From Phycisphaeraceae bacterium (GTDB lineage Bacteria; Planctomycetota; Phycisphaerae; Phycisphaerales; UBA1924): a stretch of DNA of 64,000 nucleotides. This document shows positions 1 through 8,059 of the stretch, piece by piece; the first letter of the stretch is position 1, and each line of letters begins with the position of its first letter. The position numbers and the translations under genes are program-made. The DNA lies in assembly GCA_026126305.1 (NCBI GenBank), contig JAHCJI010000005.1:141306-205305 (forward strand). The letters are read 5' to 3'. The notes below the pieces were generated by a model that had not been told where the DNA came from, did no database searches, and worked only from the letters and a program-made list of their open reading frames with translations.

Positions 1-413
1 TCGAGAGAACCTCCAAGCACGCGCAGCGAAAACTCCGCCAGCCGGATCTTGTCCCGAGTGGTCGCCACCGGAGAGTTGAAGCCCATCAAAGCGTCGCCGG
101 GCCGACGGCGAGGGTCGGCCACCCGGTGCAACCGACCGTCCACATACACCATCGCCCCGGGATAGAAGCAGCACAGATCCAGAGCATCATAATCGAACGC
201 CTCGGCAGCGTGAGGATACGCTGTCAGCAACACCTGAAACCCACGATCCACGCGGTACTCGCCGTGCCCGGTCACAACCGTATCCGTCCGCACCCGGCCA
301 CCTACACGATCCTGAGCCTCAAGCAGCAGAAACTCGTGGCCCGCAGCGTGCAGATGGCAGGCGCAGTTCAGGCCCGCAAGCCCACCCCCAATAATCAACG
401 TCTCTGCGTCCAT
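1..413 (-). CDS. FAD-dependent amine oxidase/phytoene-desaturase-like oxidoreductase, N-terminal part
   Basis: Reading leftwards from an ATG at 413, the frame stays open to the window edge, so only about the first 137 residues are visible. The protein opens with a Rossmann dinucleotide-binding fold: a hydrophobic strand followed by GGGLAGLNCA (residues 8-17), then an acidic strand end LLLEA and the RVGGRV motif that follows it in flavin amine oxidases and desaturases. A later RVDRGFQVLLTAYPHA stretch is common in bacterial FAD-dependent proteins annotated as protoporphyrinogen oxidase- or phytoene dehydrogenase-like. FAD binding is well supported; the substrate cannot be told from this part. 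It is divergent from dtd across a 33-nt gap. Confidence 0.75.
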   Translation of the reverse strand, partial: MDAETLIIGGGLAGLNCACHLHAAGHEFLLLEAQDRVGGRVRTDTVVTGHGEYRVDRGFQVLLTAYPHAAEAFDYDALDLCCFYPGAMVYVDGRLHRVADPRRRPGDALMGFNSPVATTRDKIRLAEFSLRVLGGSL

Positions 414-446
414 CCTCTACCTTCCCAGCCACGAGATACAACAGCC

Positions 447-902
447 ATGCGCATCGTGATCCAACGAGTCTCCCACGCAAGCGTGGCGATCCCTCGAAAC
501 GCAGATGTTAGCGGCCAAATCGAACGAGGCCTACTCGCCCTGATCGGCTTGCAGCGAGGAGACACCGATCAGACCGTCCAAATGGCTGTCGAGAAACTCG
601 TGAACCTGCGCATTTTCCAGGATGAGCAGGGAAAAATGAACCGATGCCTGCTCGAACTCCAGAAGCCGCAAGCACTTCTGGTTCCAAACTTCACAGTCGC
701 CTGCGTTCTTGGCAAGGGTCGGAGGCCCAGTTTCGATGCCGCCATGCCGCCCGATCAGGCGGTCCTTCTCTTTCGGTCGTTTGTAGAGAAATTTGCAGAG
801 AAGAACATCATTACGAAGTCGGGTGTGTTCGGTGCCGAAATGCAAGTCTCATTGTGTAACGACGGACCCGTCACTTTCATTCTTGATATTGAGTCTCAAT
901 AG
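447..902 (+). CDS. dtd: D-aminoacyl-tRNA deacylase
   Basis: 151 residues, the normal length for DTD, the homodimeric enzyme that hydrolyses D-aminoacyl-tRNAs to recycle mischarged tRNA. The family start MRIVIQRVSHASV fixes the ATG at 447; the open frame further upstream has no family similarity. The C-terminal active-site motif NDGPVT is intact (residues 138-143), as is KGRRPSF (90-96). The other hallmark, SQFTL, reads PNFTV (80-84): the Thr is kept but Ser and Gln are lost, and the usual residues after it (A/GDT) are replaced by ACVL. The 3' end overlaps the convergent gene at 877 by 26 nt. The family call is firm; normal catalysis is less certain. Confidence 0.9.
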   Translation: MRIVIQRVSHASVAIPRNADVSGQIERGLLALIGLQRGDTDQTVQMAVEKLVNLRIFQDEQGKMNRCLLELQKPQALLVPNFTVACVLGKGRRPSFDAAMPPDQAVLLFRSFVEKFAEKNIITKSGVFGAEMQVSLCNDGPVTFILDIESQ

Positions 903-1401
903 CATCAAGGAGCATCCCGAGCAAGGCACGCCACTCCATGTAACGATACTCAACACCCTCCCGCACATGCAACGCACGAATCAACCCGTGGCAACGCTCG
1001 TGCAGAGCCTCTTGCCAACCCTCCGCGGTCGGGTCGCAGTAATACGTCCGGCAGCCCATCGGTCGGACTCCATGCACGCCGCACAAGAGCCCGGATTGAA
1101 AGGGGCACCCCCCACGCTCCAAAGCACCCTCGAGTCCATCCCGGCTCAACCCGGACGTGCCCGCTGGCAAACGCTGCACGAACCATGCCCCCTCAAGCCC
1201 GGTCACATACAGCCGGTGGCCATACGACTCAAAATTGCAGCAACGACCCGAGGCATCACACACCGGGCCACGAGCCGCAACCTGGTCCGCGATCATCGCA
1301 TAAATCGCACCTAGCCGAAAACCAACCGCTGGCCGCTGAGCCGCCTCCAGCCAGCCTCGCGCCAACACAACCTCTCCCGGACCGTTCATTCCCAAGGCCA
1401 T
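877..1401 (-). CDS. Cysteine-cluster (YkgJ/UPF0153-like) protein, second copy
   Basis: 174 residues from an ATG at 1401 that overlaps the stop of the preceding gene in a TAATG junction, so translation is probably coupled. Cysteines cluster as CDASGRCCNF, then CPFQSGLLCGVHGVRPMGCRTYYC and a later C near the end, like the metal- or Fe-S-binding Cys clusters of YkgJ-type proteins. An open frame continues upstream of 1401, but that part is a shadow of the upstream gene. No substrate is known for the family. It is the last gene of a three-gene operon with the SpoIIE phosphatase and runs into the 3' end of dtd on the other strand. Confidence 0.75.
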   Translation of the reverse strand: MALGMNGPGEVVLARGWLEAAQRPAVGFRLGAIYAMIADQVAARGPVCDASGRCCNFESYGHRLYVTGLEGAWFVQRLPAGTSGLSRDGLEGALERGGCPFQSGLLCGVHGVRPMGCRTYYCDPTAEGWQEALHERCHGLIRALHVREGVEYRYMEWRALLGMLLDAIETQYQE

Positions 1402-1892
1402 TAGATCGGGCTCGCGTCCCGGGTGAGCCTCACCATCGATGCCGGATGCAAAGGCCCCCGGTTGATCCCCGGACACGTCGCCGACGCTCGCGCCCACGAT
1501 CGCTCGTCGACCAGATTCCGCTTCCAGAAGGGCCACGTCCGGCATTGCTCGGGGCGATCCGAATAGACGCCGCACAAGGCTATCCCGGGCACGCTCGTCC
1601 GATCCAGAAACACGCAGTCCCACCCATAGGCAGTCAGTCGCTCCACGAGCGACACGCCACCATCGGCCACCTTCGTGTATCGCTGCAAGAAGTCGTCCTC
1701 ACGAACACCAAGCCGCTCGGCCAACGCCACAATCTCCCGCACGTTGACCATCACCGTCCCGGGCACGCCCGAGCAACAGTTCCCGCACATTGTGCAGGAA
1801 AACCGCAGACCATCTTCAACACGCCGCCGCCCATCCGCATCCGCAAGGCCGAACGGAGCCGCCTCGTACCACGCATCACCGTCCGGGCTCAT
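1401..1892 (-). CDS. YkgJ family cysteine-cluster protein
   Basis: 163 residues with the YkgJ/UPF0153 signature: CTMCGNCCSG near residue 33, then CGVYSDRPEQCRTWPFW and a late CPGI. The spaced Cys residues suggest a bound zinc or Fe-S centre (inference from the family, which is poorly characterised). Its ATG overlaps the stop of the SpoIIE phosphatase gene by four bases (ATGA) and its stop overlaps the start of the next cysteine-cluster gene, so the three proteins are likely made in fixed proportion. The two cysteine proteins share the CxxxxxRPxxC pattern but little else, so they look like diverged family members rather than a recent duplication. Confidence 0.85.
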   Translation of the reverse strand: MSPDGDAWYEAAPFGLADADGRRRVEDGLRFSCTMCGNCCSGVPGTVMVNVREIVALAERLGVREDDFLQRYTKVADGGVSLVERLTAYGWDCVFLDRTSVPGIALCGVYSDRPEQCRTWPFWKRNLVDERSWARASATCPGINRGPLHPASMVRLTRDASPI

Positions 1893-3250
1893 GCCAACAC
1901 GCCGGCAGCCGAATCAAATGTCGGCAACGCCGCCCGCATCGTTGGCTCGTACCGCAAGGCCACGATCGTCTGGTCATCCTCGCGCGTGCGAAGCCGCGTG
2001 TGCTCATACAAAGCCCCGTGTACCGAATCCACCACGCAGGCGGGCTGACCTGAGCATTCCTCCAACGCCGCGTCCAGCCCCTTCACACCGAACATCTCGC
2101 GCCTGGCGTTGAATGCCTCGGTAATCCCATCGGTGTACAGCACGATCGTGTCGCCAGGCTCCAGCCGGATCGAAGCGCTCGTCGCTCCAAGTGGCTCAAA
2201 AACACCAAGGGGAAGCGTCCCAGCCTCCTCGATCGAACTCACCAGGCCCGTCGCCCCGTGCTTCCAACGCGGTGGATTATGCCCCGCCCGGCTGAATTGG
2301 AACTCGCCCGTCGATGGATCATAAATCGCCAGAAACGCCGTCGTAAAAGCCCCCTCAAGCCCCGCAGCCACCAGACGGCTGTTCGCGTGCTCCAGCACAA
2401 GGTGCGGGTGCACACCACTCCCCTCGTACGCGTGCAAGATCGCGTGCAGCATCGCCATCACCGTCGCCGCCGCCGCGCCATGGCCCGCGACGTCCGCGAT
2501 CAGGATGCCCCAACGACCGTCCTCGAAGTGGAAGAAATCATAATAATCACCCCCCGCTTCATCGCTCGTCAGGTAACTCGTGGCAACCTTCAAACCAGGG
2601 ATCGAAGGCAGCGTCCGCGGAAGCAAAGACTGCTGCACACGGGCAACCTCCTCAAACTGCGTCCGCAGCCGGACCGTCGCACGCTCGGCCTCGCGCACCG
2701 ACACAAGGTTGCGAGTAGCCGTCCCGGCGAGGTTCGCAACCATCACAAAAATTTCCAGCGCCTCGTCGTCGTAGGTATCCGGGGCACGCGCAAACTGCAA
2801 GGCCCAGTTCACGGGGCGGCCACGATCAAAAATCGGCGTCGCCATCACCGATCGCATCTCCAGTGCGGCAGGGCCCAACGCCGGATCGTCCCGCAGACCG
2901 TCCAGACGCATCACCACAGGCTCGCCACGGTCAATCAACTGCCCGATCAGCCCGCCCTCGTACGTCGGCAGCGTTGACCAATGCCGCCACGGATCCATCC
3001 GGGCATACAACGACACACCACCGTCCGACGCCGCGGCCGCCTCACGGGTATCGATCAGCCTCGTCAACTTATAAGACCCGCGCGCCAGCCCACGCACAGA
3101 CGCCGACACGTACAAATCAACCGGGTACAAACGCCACAACTGCCGAAATGCAACCTGGATCTCCCCAGGCTCGCGAGCCAGACTCACGCCCTCGAGCAAC
3201 TCACGCACCAGCGCGAGGCGGGCCTTCGGATCGGTCAGCAACTGCGACAT
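1889..3250 (-). CDS. GAF domain-SpoIIE/PP2C serine phosphatase (RsbU-like)
   Basis: 453 residues. The first ~180 look like a GAF sensor domain (MATPIFDRGRPVNWALQF and the helix after it); a short helical linker (about 183-205) follows, then a PPM/SpoIIE phosphatase domain. Metal-binding motifs are present in order: GGDYYDFF, DVAGHGAAAA, the GHNPP loop, YTDGITE and EDDQTIVAL. Proteins of this build dephosphorylate anti-sigma factor antagonists in partner-switching pathways; no anti-sigma or antagonist gene is in the window. No membrane segment is seen, so it is probably cytosolic. It is the first gene of the operon with the two cysteine-cluster proteins (ATGA overlap at 1889-1892). Confidence 0.9.
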   Translation of the reverse strand: MSQLLTDPKARLALVRELLEGVSLAREPGEIQVAFRQLWRLYPVDLYVSASVRGLARGSYKLTRLIDTREAAAASDGGVSLYARMDPWRHWSTLPTYEGGLIGQLIDRGEPVVMRLDGLRDDPALGPAALEMRSVMATPIFDRGRPVNWALQFARAPDTYDDEALEIFVMVANLAGTATRNLVSVREAERATVRLRTQFEEVARVQQSLLPRTLPSIPGLKVATSYLTSDEAGGDYYDFFHFEDGRWGILIADVAGHGAAAATVMAMLHAILHAYEGSGVHPHLVLEHANSRLVAAGLEGAFTTAFLAIYDPSTGEFQFSRAGHNPPRWKHGATGLVSSIEEAGTLPLGVFEPLGATSASIRLEPGDTIVLYTDGITEAFNARREMFGVKGLDAALEECSGQPACVVDSVHGALYEHTRLRTREDDQTIVALRYEPTMRAALPTFDSAAGVLA

Positions 3251-3413
3251 ACACCATCGTATCGTCCATCACCCGAGCCGGCCCGAACGACGCACCAACC
3301 CGCTCGGAATCCCGAGCCACAAAACCCGCACCCGCCCTGCCAGCCAAATCGCACAACCCAACACCCGCAAGCCAGCATCAGGCCCACCTCCAAACATCAC
3401 GCTACCATCACAT

Positions 3414-3962
3414 ATGGGACGCCGACAGGTCCATTACGAACGGGCATTCACGGCCATGCTTTTCGAACGCGGGGTCCCATATGTCGCCGTCGACGAGGCA
3501 AGGCGAGCCATACTCCCCGGAGAACAGGCGCCACTCAAGACCAGCCGCAACGGCCAGGCACGAACACTCAAGGCCTTCGACTTCGTCCTCTACGGCACGC
3601 CCAACCTCCTCGTCGAACTCAAAGGCCGGCGCCTCCCCGCGGGCTCGACAAGGCTCGAAAACTGGGTCACCGACGACGACGTCGACAGCCTCAGGCGATG
3701 GGCCGCCCTCTTTGGCCCGGGCTATGTCGGATGCTTTGTGTTCGTTTACGAATGCACCGACGAGCCGCCCACCACGCTGAGCCCCATCTTCGAAGACTGC
3801 TGGATCTTCAAAGATCGCTGGTACGCTCTGCGCGCCATCGACATCGAGGCCTACGCCGCCAATATGCGCGTCCGCAGCGCCCGATGGCGGACAGTCTGCC
3901 TCGCCAAGGACGACTTCGAACGCGCCAGCGGCCCGCTCATGGCAAGAGCCATGCAAACGTAA
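3414..3962 (+). CDS. HYExAFE-like protein, possible PD-(D/E)xK nuclease fold
   Basis: 182 residues. The N-terminus has VHYERAFTAML followed by GVPYVAVDEARRA, which matches the planctomycete protein family named HYExAFE (recognised from memory; the last motif residue here is T, not E). A strand-loop-strand with FDFVL (Asp56) and VELKGR (Glu68, Lys70) has the D...ExK spacing of PD-(D/E)xK nucleases, which is my inference. Biochemical function is unknown. It stands alone, facing away from the SpoIIE operon across 163 bp in which no gene is seen; its stop is 24 bp from the stop of the convergent ricT-like gene. Confidence 0.7.
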   Translation: MGRRQVHYERAFTAMLFERGVPYVAVDEARRAILPGEQAPLKTSRNGQARTLKAFDFVLYGTPNLLVELKGRRLPAGSTRLENWVTDDDVDSLRRWAALFGPGYVGCFVFVYECTDEPPTTLSPIFEDCWIFKDRWYALRAIDIEAYAANMRVRSARWRTVCLAKDDFERASGPLMARAMQT

Positions 3963-3986
3963 CACGCACGAATCCCCCCGACAGAC

Positions 3987-5303
3987 TCAGCCTTCCAAAG
4001 GCCCCGAACCAGGCTCGCCACCACCCCCATCAACCGCTCCCCCACCACGGCGACGCTTGCGACGCCGCTTCTTGCGCATCGGCGTGCCCTCACCCTCCAA
4101 AGCGCCCGGCGCATTGACTCCATCCACCTTGCCACCATCCGCAAGTGGCTTCTTCTTGCGCCGCTTCTTCTTACGCACCGGGCCTTCCACGCCCTCCGAA
4201 GCATCCCCGCTCGCGGGCCGCACCGAGGCCTCGGCACGAGCGATCGGTTCGGGCTTACGGCGAACCTCGGGGACGGTCCGCACCGGCGCCTCGCTCGGAT
4301 CGATCAGGTCTTCAACAGGCACCGCGATCTCACGACCATCGAATTCCAACCGAACCAACACCAGTTGCGTCAGAATCTGTGTATCGACAACCTCGCCCAC
4401 ACCCTCGCTCGTACCCACTCGCGTCTTGCGATGCGGCAAACGAGCCGCCAATTCGCGATAACTCTCGTCCTCGTATCGCAGGCAGCACATCAACCGCCCG
4501 CAACGCCCGGAAATCTTCAGAGGATCAAGCGTCGCCTTCTGCTGCTTGGCCGCACGCATCGGCACGGGCTTGAGCACCTTCAGAAAGTTCTTGCAACAGC
4601 AATGCTGGCCACAACGCTCGTAGTCCGCCGTCAGCCGGGCCTCATCGCGAGCACCAACCGGGCGAACCTCAACACGGCATCCCTCGGGGGCTTCACGCTG
4701 CATCGCATCACGCAGTCGGCCAGCCTGCAATCGAGGGTCCGGCCCGCGAGGCGTTGGGCCCTTGGGCTGACCCGGCAAACCCTCGCCCTGCTCGACCAGG
4801 TAGTAATAGGTCCGCAACTCCCCGCCCAGGATCGATTCGGCATCCACAACGCGGATGTCCAATCCGAGTTCCTCGCAAACAGCCCGCGCACGCAACTTCA
4901 GACCATGCGCCGATTGCTCGCACGCAGACTGCCCATCCAGGTCCGAGACCGTCGCCACACGCAGCACACGCCCCTTGTCGTAAAACGGGAAGTCACGACC
5001 GCCAGAGGCCTCGATGTACCGCAGCATCTCCTGCCGACTGATGCTCTTGCCACACCCGCTATTGGGGCACGTGCTGGTCAGCATCTCCCCCAGTTCCGTC
5101 CCGCGAAACGTCCGCACCACAAGCTTGCTGCCACACCCCGGCGTCACGTCCAGCGTGTATCGAAACTCTCCGATCAATCGCATCGACCCAAACCGACACA
5201 CCACCGTCTTCGGAGGCGTCAGACGCTCGCGCGCCAGCCGGTCCTGTTCGTCGGTGTACGCCGCGAGATCGGCCTCAAATTGCGGGAGCGGTACGATCGG
5301 CAT
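3987..5303 (-). CDS. ricT: RicT/YaaT-like PSP1 domain protein with basic tail
   Basis: 438 residues. The PSP1 domain is recognised by ERCGQHCCCKNFLKVLKPV and LDPLKISGRCGRLMCCLRYE (about residues 230-285), the Cys-rich signature of RicT/YaaT. In Bacillus, RicT works with RicA and RicF to promote RNase Y-dependent mRNA maturation and carries Fe-S clusters with its partners. An extra Cys pair (CPNSGC) near residue 80 belongs to an N-terminal region not found in short family members. The last ~80 residues are low-complexity with two very basic runs (KKKRRKKK and RKKRRRKRRR), perhaps RNA-binding. It ends an apparent operon with three small membrane proteins; the gap to the preceding stop is 11 nt. 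Confidence 0.85.
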   Translation of the reverse strand: MPIVPLPQFEADLAAYTDEQDRLARERLTPPKTVVCRFGSMRLIGEFRYTLDVTPGCGSKLVVRTFRGTELGEMLTSTCPNSGCGKSISRQEMLRYIEASGGRDFPFYDKGRVLRVATVSDLDGQSACEQSAHGLKLRARAVCEELGLDIRVVDAESILGGELRTYYYLVEQGEGLPGQPKGPTPRGPDPRLQAGRLRDAMQREAPEGCRVEVRPVGARDEARLTADYERCGQHCCCKNFLKVLKPVPMRAAKQQKATLDPLKISGRCGRLMCCLRYEDESYRELAARLPHRKTRVGTSEGVGEVVDTQILTQLVLVRLEFDGREIAVPVEDLIDPSEAPVRTVPEVRRKPEPIARAEASVRPASGDASEGVEGPVRKKKRRKKKPLADGGKVDGVNAPGALEGEGTPMRKKRRRKRRRGGGAVDGGGGEPGSGPLEG

Positions 5304-5314
5304 CGTGCAAACGC

Positions 5315-5665
5315 TTAGCGCCCGCCGCCGGCCGCAGCCCGAGCCTGCGTGAACACACGCGCCAGGTCCTCGGTCCGTTGCAGTACAACCTCACGCTGGT
5401 TCTCAACGCGGTACACCATCAGACGCTCCGAACGCTGGTCCAACACGTACAGCAACTCCTCGCTACTGGATTGCCCCTGCGTCGTCATGGCCGCAAAGCC
5501 GCCGCCAACAGCAACCATCTCTGCCAGAACGCTCGAAACCGAAGCAGGGCCCGAATCTCCGGGGCGGCCGGCCTGCACCAGCAACAAACCACCCAGCACC
5601 AACGCGCTGGCAACCAGAGGCATCACACCACGACGATGATCGTCTCCGTTGGTACGACGGCTCAT
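5315..5665 (-). CDS. Small single-span membrane or exported protein
   Basis: 116 residues with one hydrophobic segment (about 15-31, MPLVASALVLGGLLLVQ) after a basic N-terminus, then a soluble domain including LYVLDQRSERLMVYRVENQREVVL. That phrase has the same feel as VHVIDTTNQEMITLRW in the upstream gene, so the two small proteins may be distant relatives. The start overlaps the stop of the upstream gene as ATGA (5662-5665). No function is recognised. Confidence 0.65.
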   Translation of the reverse strand: MSRRTNGDDHRRGVMPLVASALVLGGLLLVQAGRPGDSGPASVSSVLAEMVAVGGGFAAMTTQGQSSSEELLYVLDQRSERLMVYRVENQREVVLQRTEDLARVFTQARAAAGGGR

Positions 5666-5994
5666 CGGCCACCCCCCTGCCCGGCGGCCAGGGCATCATT
5701 CCGCAAGTTGCGATACCCAAGACCATCGAACGCCTTGCGAGCCTGATCCCACCGAAGCGTGATCATCTCTTGGTTCGTCGTGTCGATCACATGCACTGCG
5801 TTGCTCGGCGAGCCCGTCATCTGACCGCCCACGATCAGATACTCGCCACGAGGACGCTGCGCCTGTTGCGCGATCGCCCCGGGAGACAGCATCACCACGC
5901 CAAGCGCCAGCAACAAACCGGCATTCAAAGCGACAAGAAAATATCGTGGATCCGAAACGCGGCCAAGCCGGGACCGTTGCACCTGCTCGCTCAT
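5662..5994 (-). CDS. Small single-span membrane protein
   Basis: About 110 residues from the ATG at 5994 (MSEQVQRS); an in-frame ATG 45 nt further upstream is possible. One membrane segment (about 19-37, FLVALNAGLLLALGVVML) is followed by a small extracytoplasmic domain with GEYLIVGGQMTGSPSNAVHVIDTTNQ, which looks like a single propeller blade or beta-sheet fragment. Co-oriented and overlapping (ATGA) with the next small membrane protein. Function unknown. Confidence 0.65.
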   Translation of the reverse strand: MSEQVQRSRLGRVSDPRYFLVALNAGLLLALGVVMLSPGAIAQQAQRPRGEYLIVGGQMTGSPSNAVHVIDTTNQEMITLRWDQARKAFDGLGYRNLRNDALAAGQGGGR

Positions 5995-6048
5995 GCTGGG
6001 GGCTCCTGGATCTTCCAACCACAAACTCCAATCACGCACACGAACACG

Positions 6049-6312
6049 TCAGTCCTGGTGGCCACGCTTCGCCGGAATCACCGTCGCAGCGACGATGCTC
6101 ACCAACACAACTCCGGCAATCAGAAAGTTCGTAATCACCGGAGGCTTGGCAGGCTGCTCGGGACGCGGAGGTCGAAGGCTTCCAGTCTGCGTCAATCCAG
6201 ACTGCCCGTACGCAACCGAAGGCACGCTCATCAAGAGCGTACTCCCAAGGACCACCGCACCAACACCGGTGCGGACAAGAAAACTCTTCCGAGAGCTCAG
6301 CGGTCGGGTCAT
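6049..6312 (-). CDS. Small two-span membrane protein
   Basis: 87 residues from the ATG at 6312, which is preceded by a good Shine-Dalgarno (GGAGG, 6 nt before the start). An N-terminal signal-like helix (VGAVVLGSTLLMSVPSVAYG) and a C-terminal helix (VITNFLIAGVVLVSIVAATVI) flank a Pro-rich linker. It is the first of four co-oriented genes ending in the ricT-like gene. A longer open frame upstream lacks coding character. Function unknown. Confidence 0.6.
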   Translation of the reverse strand: MTRPLSSRKSFLVRTGVGAVVLGSTLLMSVPSVAYGQSGLTQTGSLRPPRPEQPAKPPVITNFLIAGVVLVSIVAATVIPAKRGHQD

Positions 6313-6442
6313 GCGGCCTCCAATGCACGAGAACCAGGGCACCATACCGCGCCGGGGCCCCTCGCGTTGCACAGTGTACGGCCCTCGGCAGGCAAAAAAT
6401 GGGACACCCCAAACCTCCAAACCAGCACCTACCAACCAGCCA

Positions 6443-7171
6443 TCAAACACCCACGCCCGCCAGCCCCACACGCTTGAGCATCCCGGCAAAATCCCGAGGC
6501 ACCGGAGACAACACGTCCACACCCACACCGGTCATCGGGTGCTCAAAGGACAGCCGGTGCGCGTGCAGCATCAGACGCCCAGCCGCACCGGCGATCGTCG
6601 CGTTCGCGTACAAGTCGTCCCCAAGGATCGGGCAGCCGATCGAAGCCAGATGCACCCGAACCTGGTGCAGGCGGCCCGTCACCGCCCGGCATTCCAGCAA
6701 CGCCGCCGCCGCGCTCTGCCCGACGAGCCGGTACGCCGTGAGAGAGGGCTTCCCACCCGAAGCCACCCGGGCCAGTTTCATCGACTTGTGCTCTTCCAGA
6801 ATCGGGCGGTTGATCGTCCCCACGGGCAACTTCGAAGGGGCCCGACGCGTGATCGCATAATAAAACTTTGCCACCTTCCGCTCCCGGAACAACGCCGACA
6901 TCGCTTCATGACAGAGCGGCGTCAAAGCTACCAGCACCAGCCCGCTCGTGGGCTTGTCAAGGCGATGCAGCATCCCGAAATCCCGGGCGGCACCGACATT
7001 CTGCAATCGCGCACCATACCGCGAAAACAATCCGTTGAGCAGCGTGTCCTCCGCGTGCCCCTTGCCCGGCACCGTTGCAACCCGCGCGCGCTTCTCAACC
7101 ACAAGTAGGTGCTCGTCCTCGTACCGCACTTTGAATGACACCCGCTCGTTGGGAACGATCGACTGGTTCAT
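6443..7171 (-). CDS. RluA family 23S rRNA/tRNA pseudouridine synthase
   Basis: 242 residues. The catalytic motif HRLDKPTSGLVLV, with the nucleophilic Asp, and the later GRLHQVRVHLASIGCPILGDDLY are hallmarks of the RluA family, which isomerises specific uridines in rRNA or tRNA. No S4 domain is present, so it resembles the shorter RluA/TruC-type members; the target base cannot be told. The ATG at 7171 overlaps the stop of the 6-phosphogluconolactonase gene as ATGA, so the two are coupled. The much longer frame upstream is a shadow. Confidence 0.88.
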   Translation of the reverse strand: MNQSIVPNERVSFKVRYEDEHLLVVEKRARVATVPGKGHAEDTLLNGLFSRYGARLQNVGAARDFGMLHRLDKPTSGLVLVALTPLCHEAMSALFRERKVAKFYYAITRRAPSKLPVGTINRPILEEHKSMKLARVASGGKPSLTAYRLVGQSAAAALLECRAVTGRLHQVRVHLASIGCPILGDDLYANATIAGAAGRLMLHAHRLSFEHPMTGVGVDVLSPVPRDFAGMLKRVGLAGVGV

Positions 7172-7956
7172 CGATGGCTCTTCACCGACGCAGCGCAACC
7201 CTGCGGGCTCGCCTCGTGATCGACGTACCAACGGGTATGCCCGCCCATGAGCGTCGGAACCGGGTCGATCTCGCCTCGACTCACACGCTCGAGCGCCCCA
7301 CGAACCTCGCCGCCCACCGCGACAACACCCAGAAACCGGCTCCCCGAAAGCATCCGAGGCGTCATCGTCACGCTCCCGTCCGGCAGACGAACCACCAAAC
7401 GCTCCGTCCCGCCAACATGCATCGGATCCAAACGCCCCGCGATACCTCCCGCTCCAAGGGCCAGCACCGCCATGTCCAGACGGTCGTGCCCAGAGGGCCG
7501 GCACGAAAGCGAGCCCACCAACGCACGCTCGTACTCAACGTCCGCGGCAGGCCGAAACGCCGACATCCCATGCACCTGCCCACGTGGGATCCCCGAGTGA
7601 CCGATCACAAAATCTCGCAACACCCCGTACACGCTCTCCGGATGGTCATGCGCCACCGCCGAATCATCCACCGTCCATACGTGCGTCTCACGCCAAGGCA
7701 AAGACCGATACGCAGGATCAACCATCAACTCACGGCACAACCGCTCAAGCAACACCAGCGAGCCACCACCAGAGACCGCGACGTGAAAACTCCCAAACTC
7801 TCGAACGCACGCGATCGACTGCAACAAAAAATCCTGTGCCAGGCACCCGATCGCATCCTCAACCGTCGCCTGCAACGCAACCGTGTCCCGCAACGGCGGC
7901 GGCACCGGGTCTCGCTCCAACTCGATCGGCGGATGTTCCACACTCCATTGTCCCAC
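7168..7956 (-). CDS. pgl: 6-phosphogluconolactonase
   Basis: About 262 residues in the NagB/RpiA/SugarP isomerase fold. Family landmarks are FHVAVSGGGSLVLLERL near the N-terminus, the active-site loop VDDSAVAHDHPESVYG (DERxVPxDxxxSN in classical Pgl) and VTMTPRMLSGSRFLGVVAVG near the end. It would hydrolyse 6-phosphogluconolactone in the oxidative pentose phosphate pathway; no zwf or gnd gene is nearby. The start is uncertain: a GTG at 7956 is proposed because the frame further upstream overlaps the FHA-ATPase gene's leader and lacks similarity, but a GTG at 7941 is also possible. Confidence 0.75.
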   Translation of the reverse strand: MGQWSVEHPPIELERDPVPPPLRDTVALQATVEDAIGCLAQDFLLQSIACVREFGSFHVAVSGGGSLVLLERLCRELMVDPAYRSLPWRETHVWTVDDSAVAHDHPESVYGVLRDFVIGHSGIPRGQVHGMSAFRPAADVEYERALVGSLSCRPSGHDRLDMAVLALGAGGIAGRLDPMHVGGTERLVVRLPDGSVTMTPRMLSGSRFLGVVAVGGEVRGALERVSRGEIDPVPTLMGGHTRWYVDHEASPQGCAASVKSHR

Positions 7957-8059
7957 ACTCAGACACCCAAGGCCACAACCGATACGCCCGCAACCCGAAC
8001 GCTGTACACTGGTACGACCCCAGCCTTCACAGACAGCAGACCAGGAACCGCAACAAAAC

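Noticed and set aside
126..446. N-terminal extension of dtd
   Set aside because: The open frame continues upstream, but the family start is at 447 and the extension is antisense to the FAD oxidoreductase.
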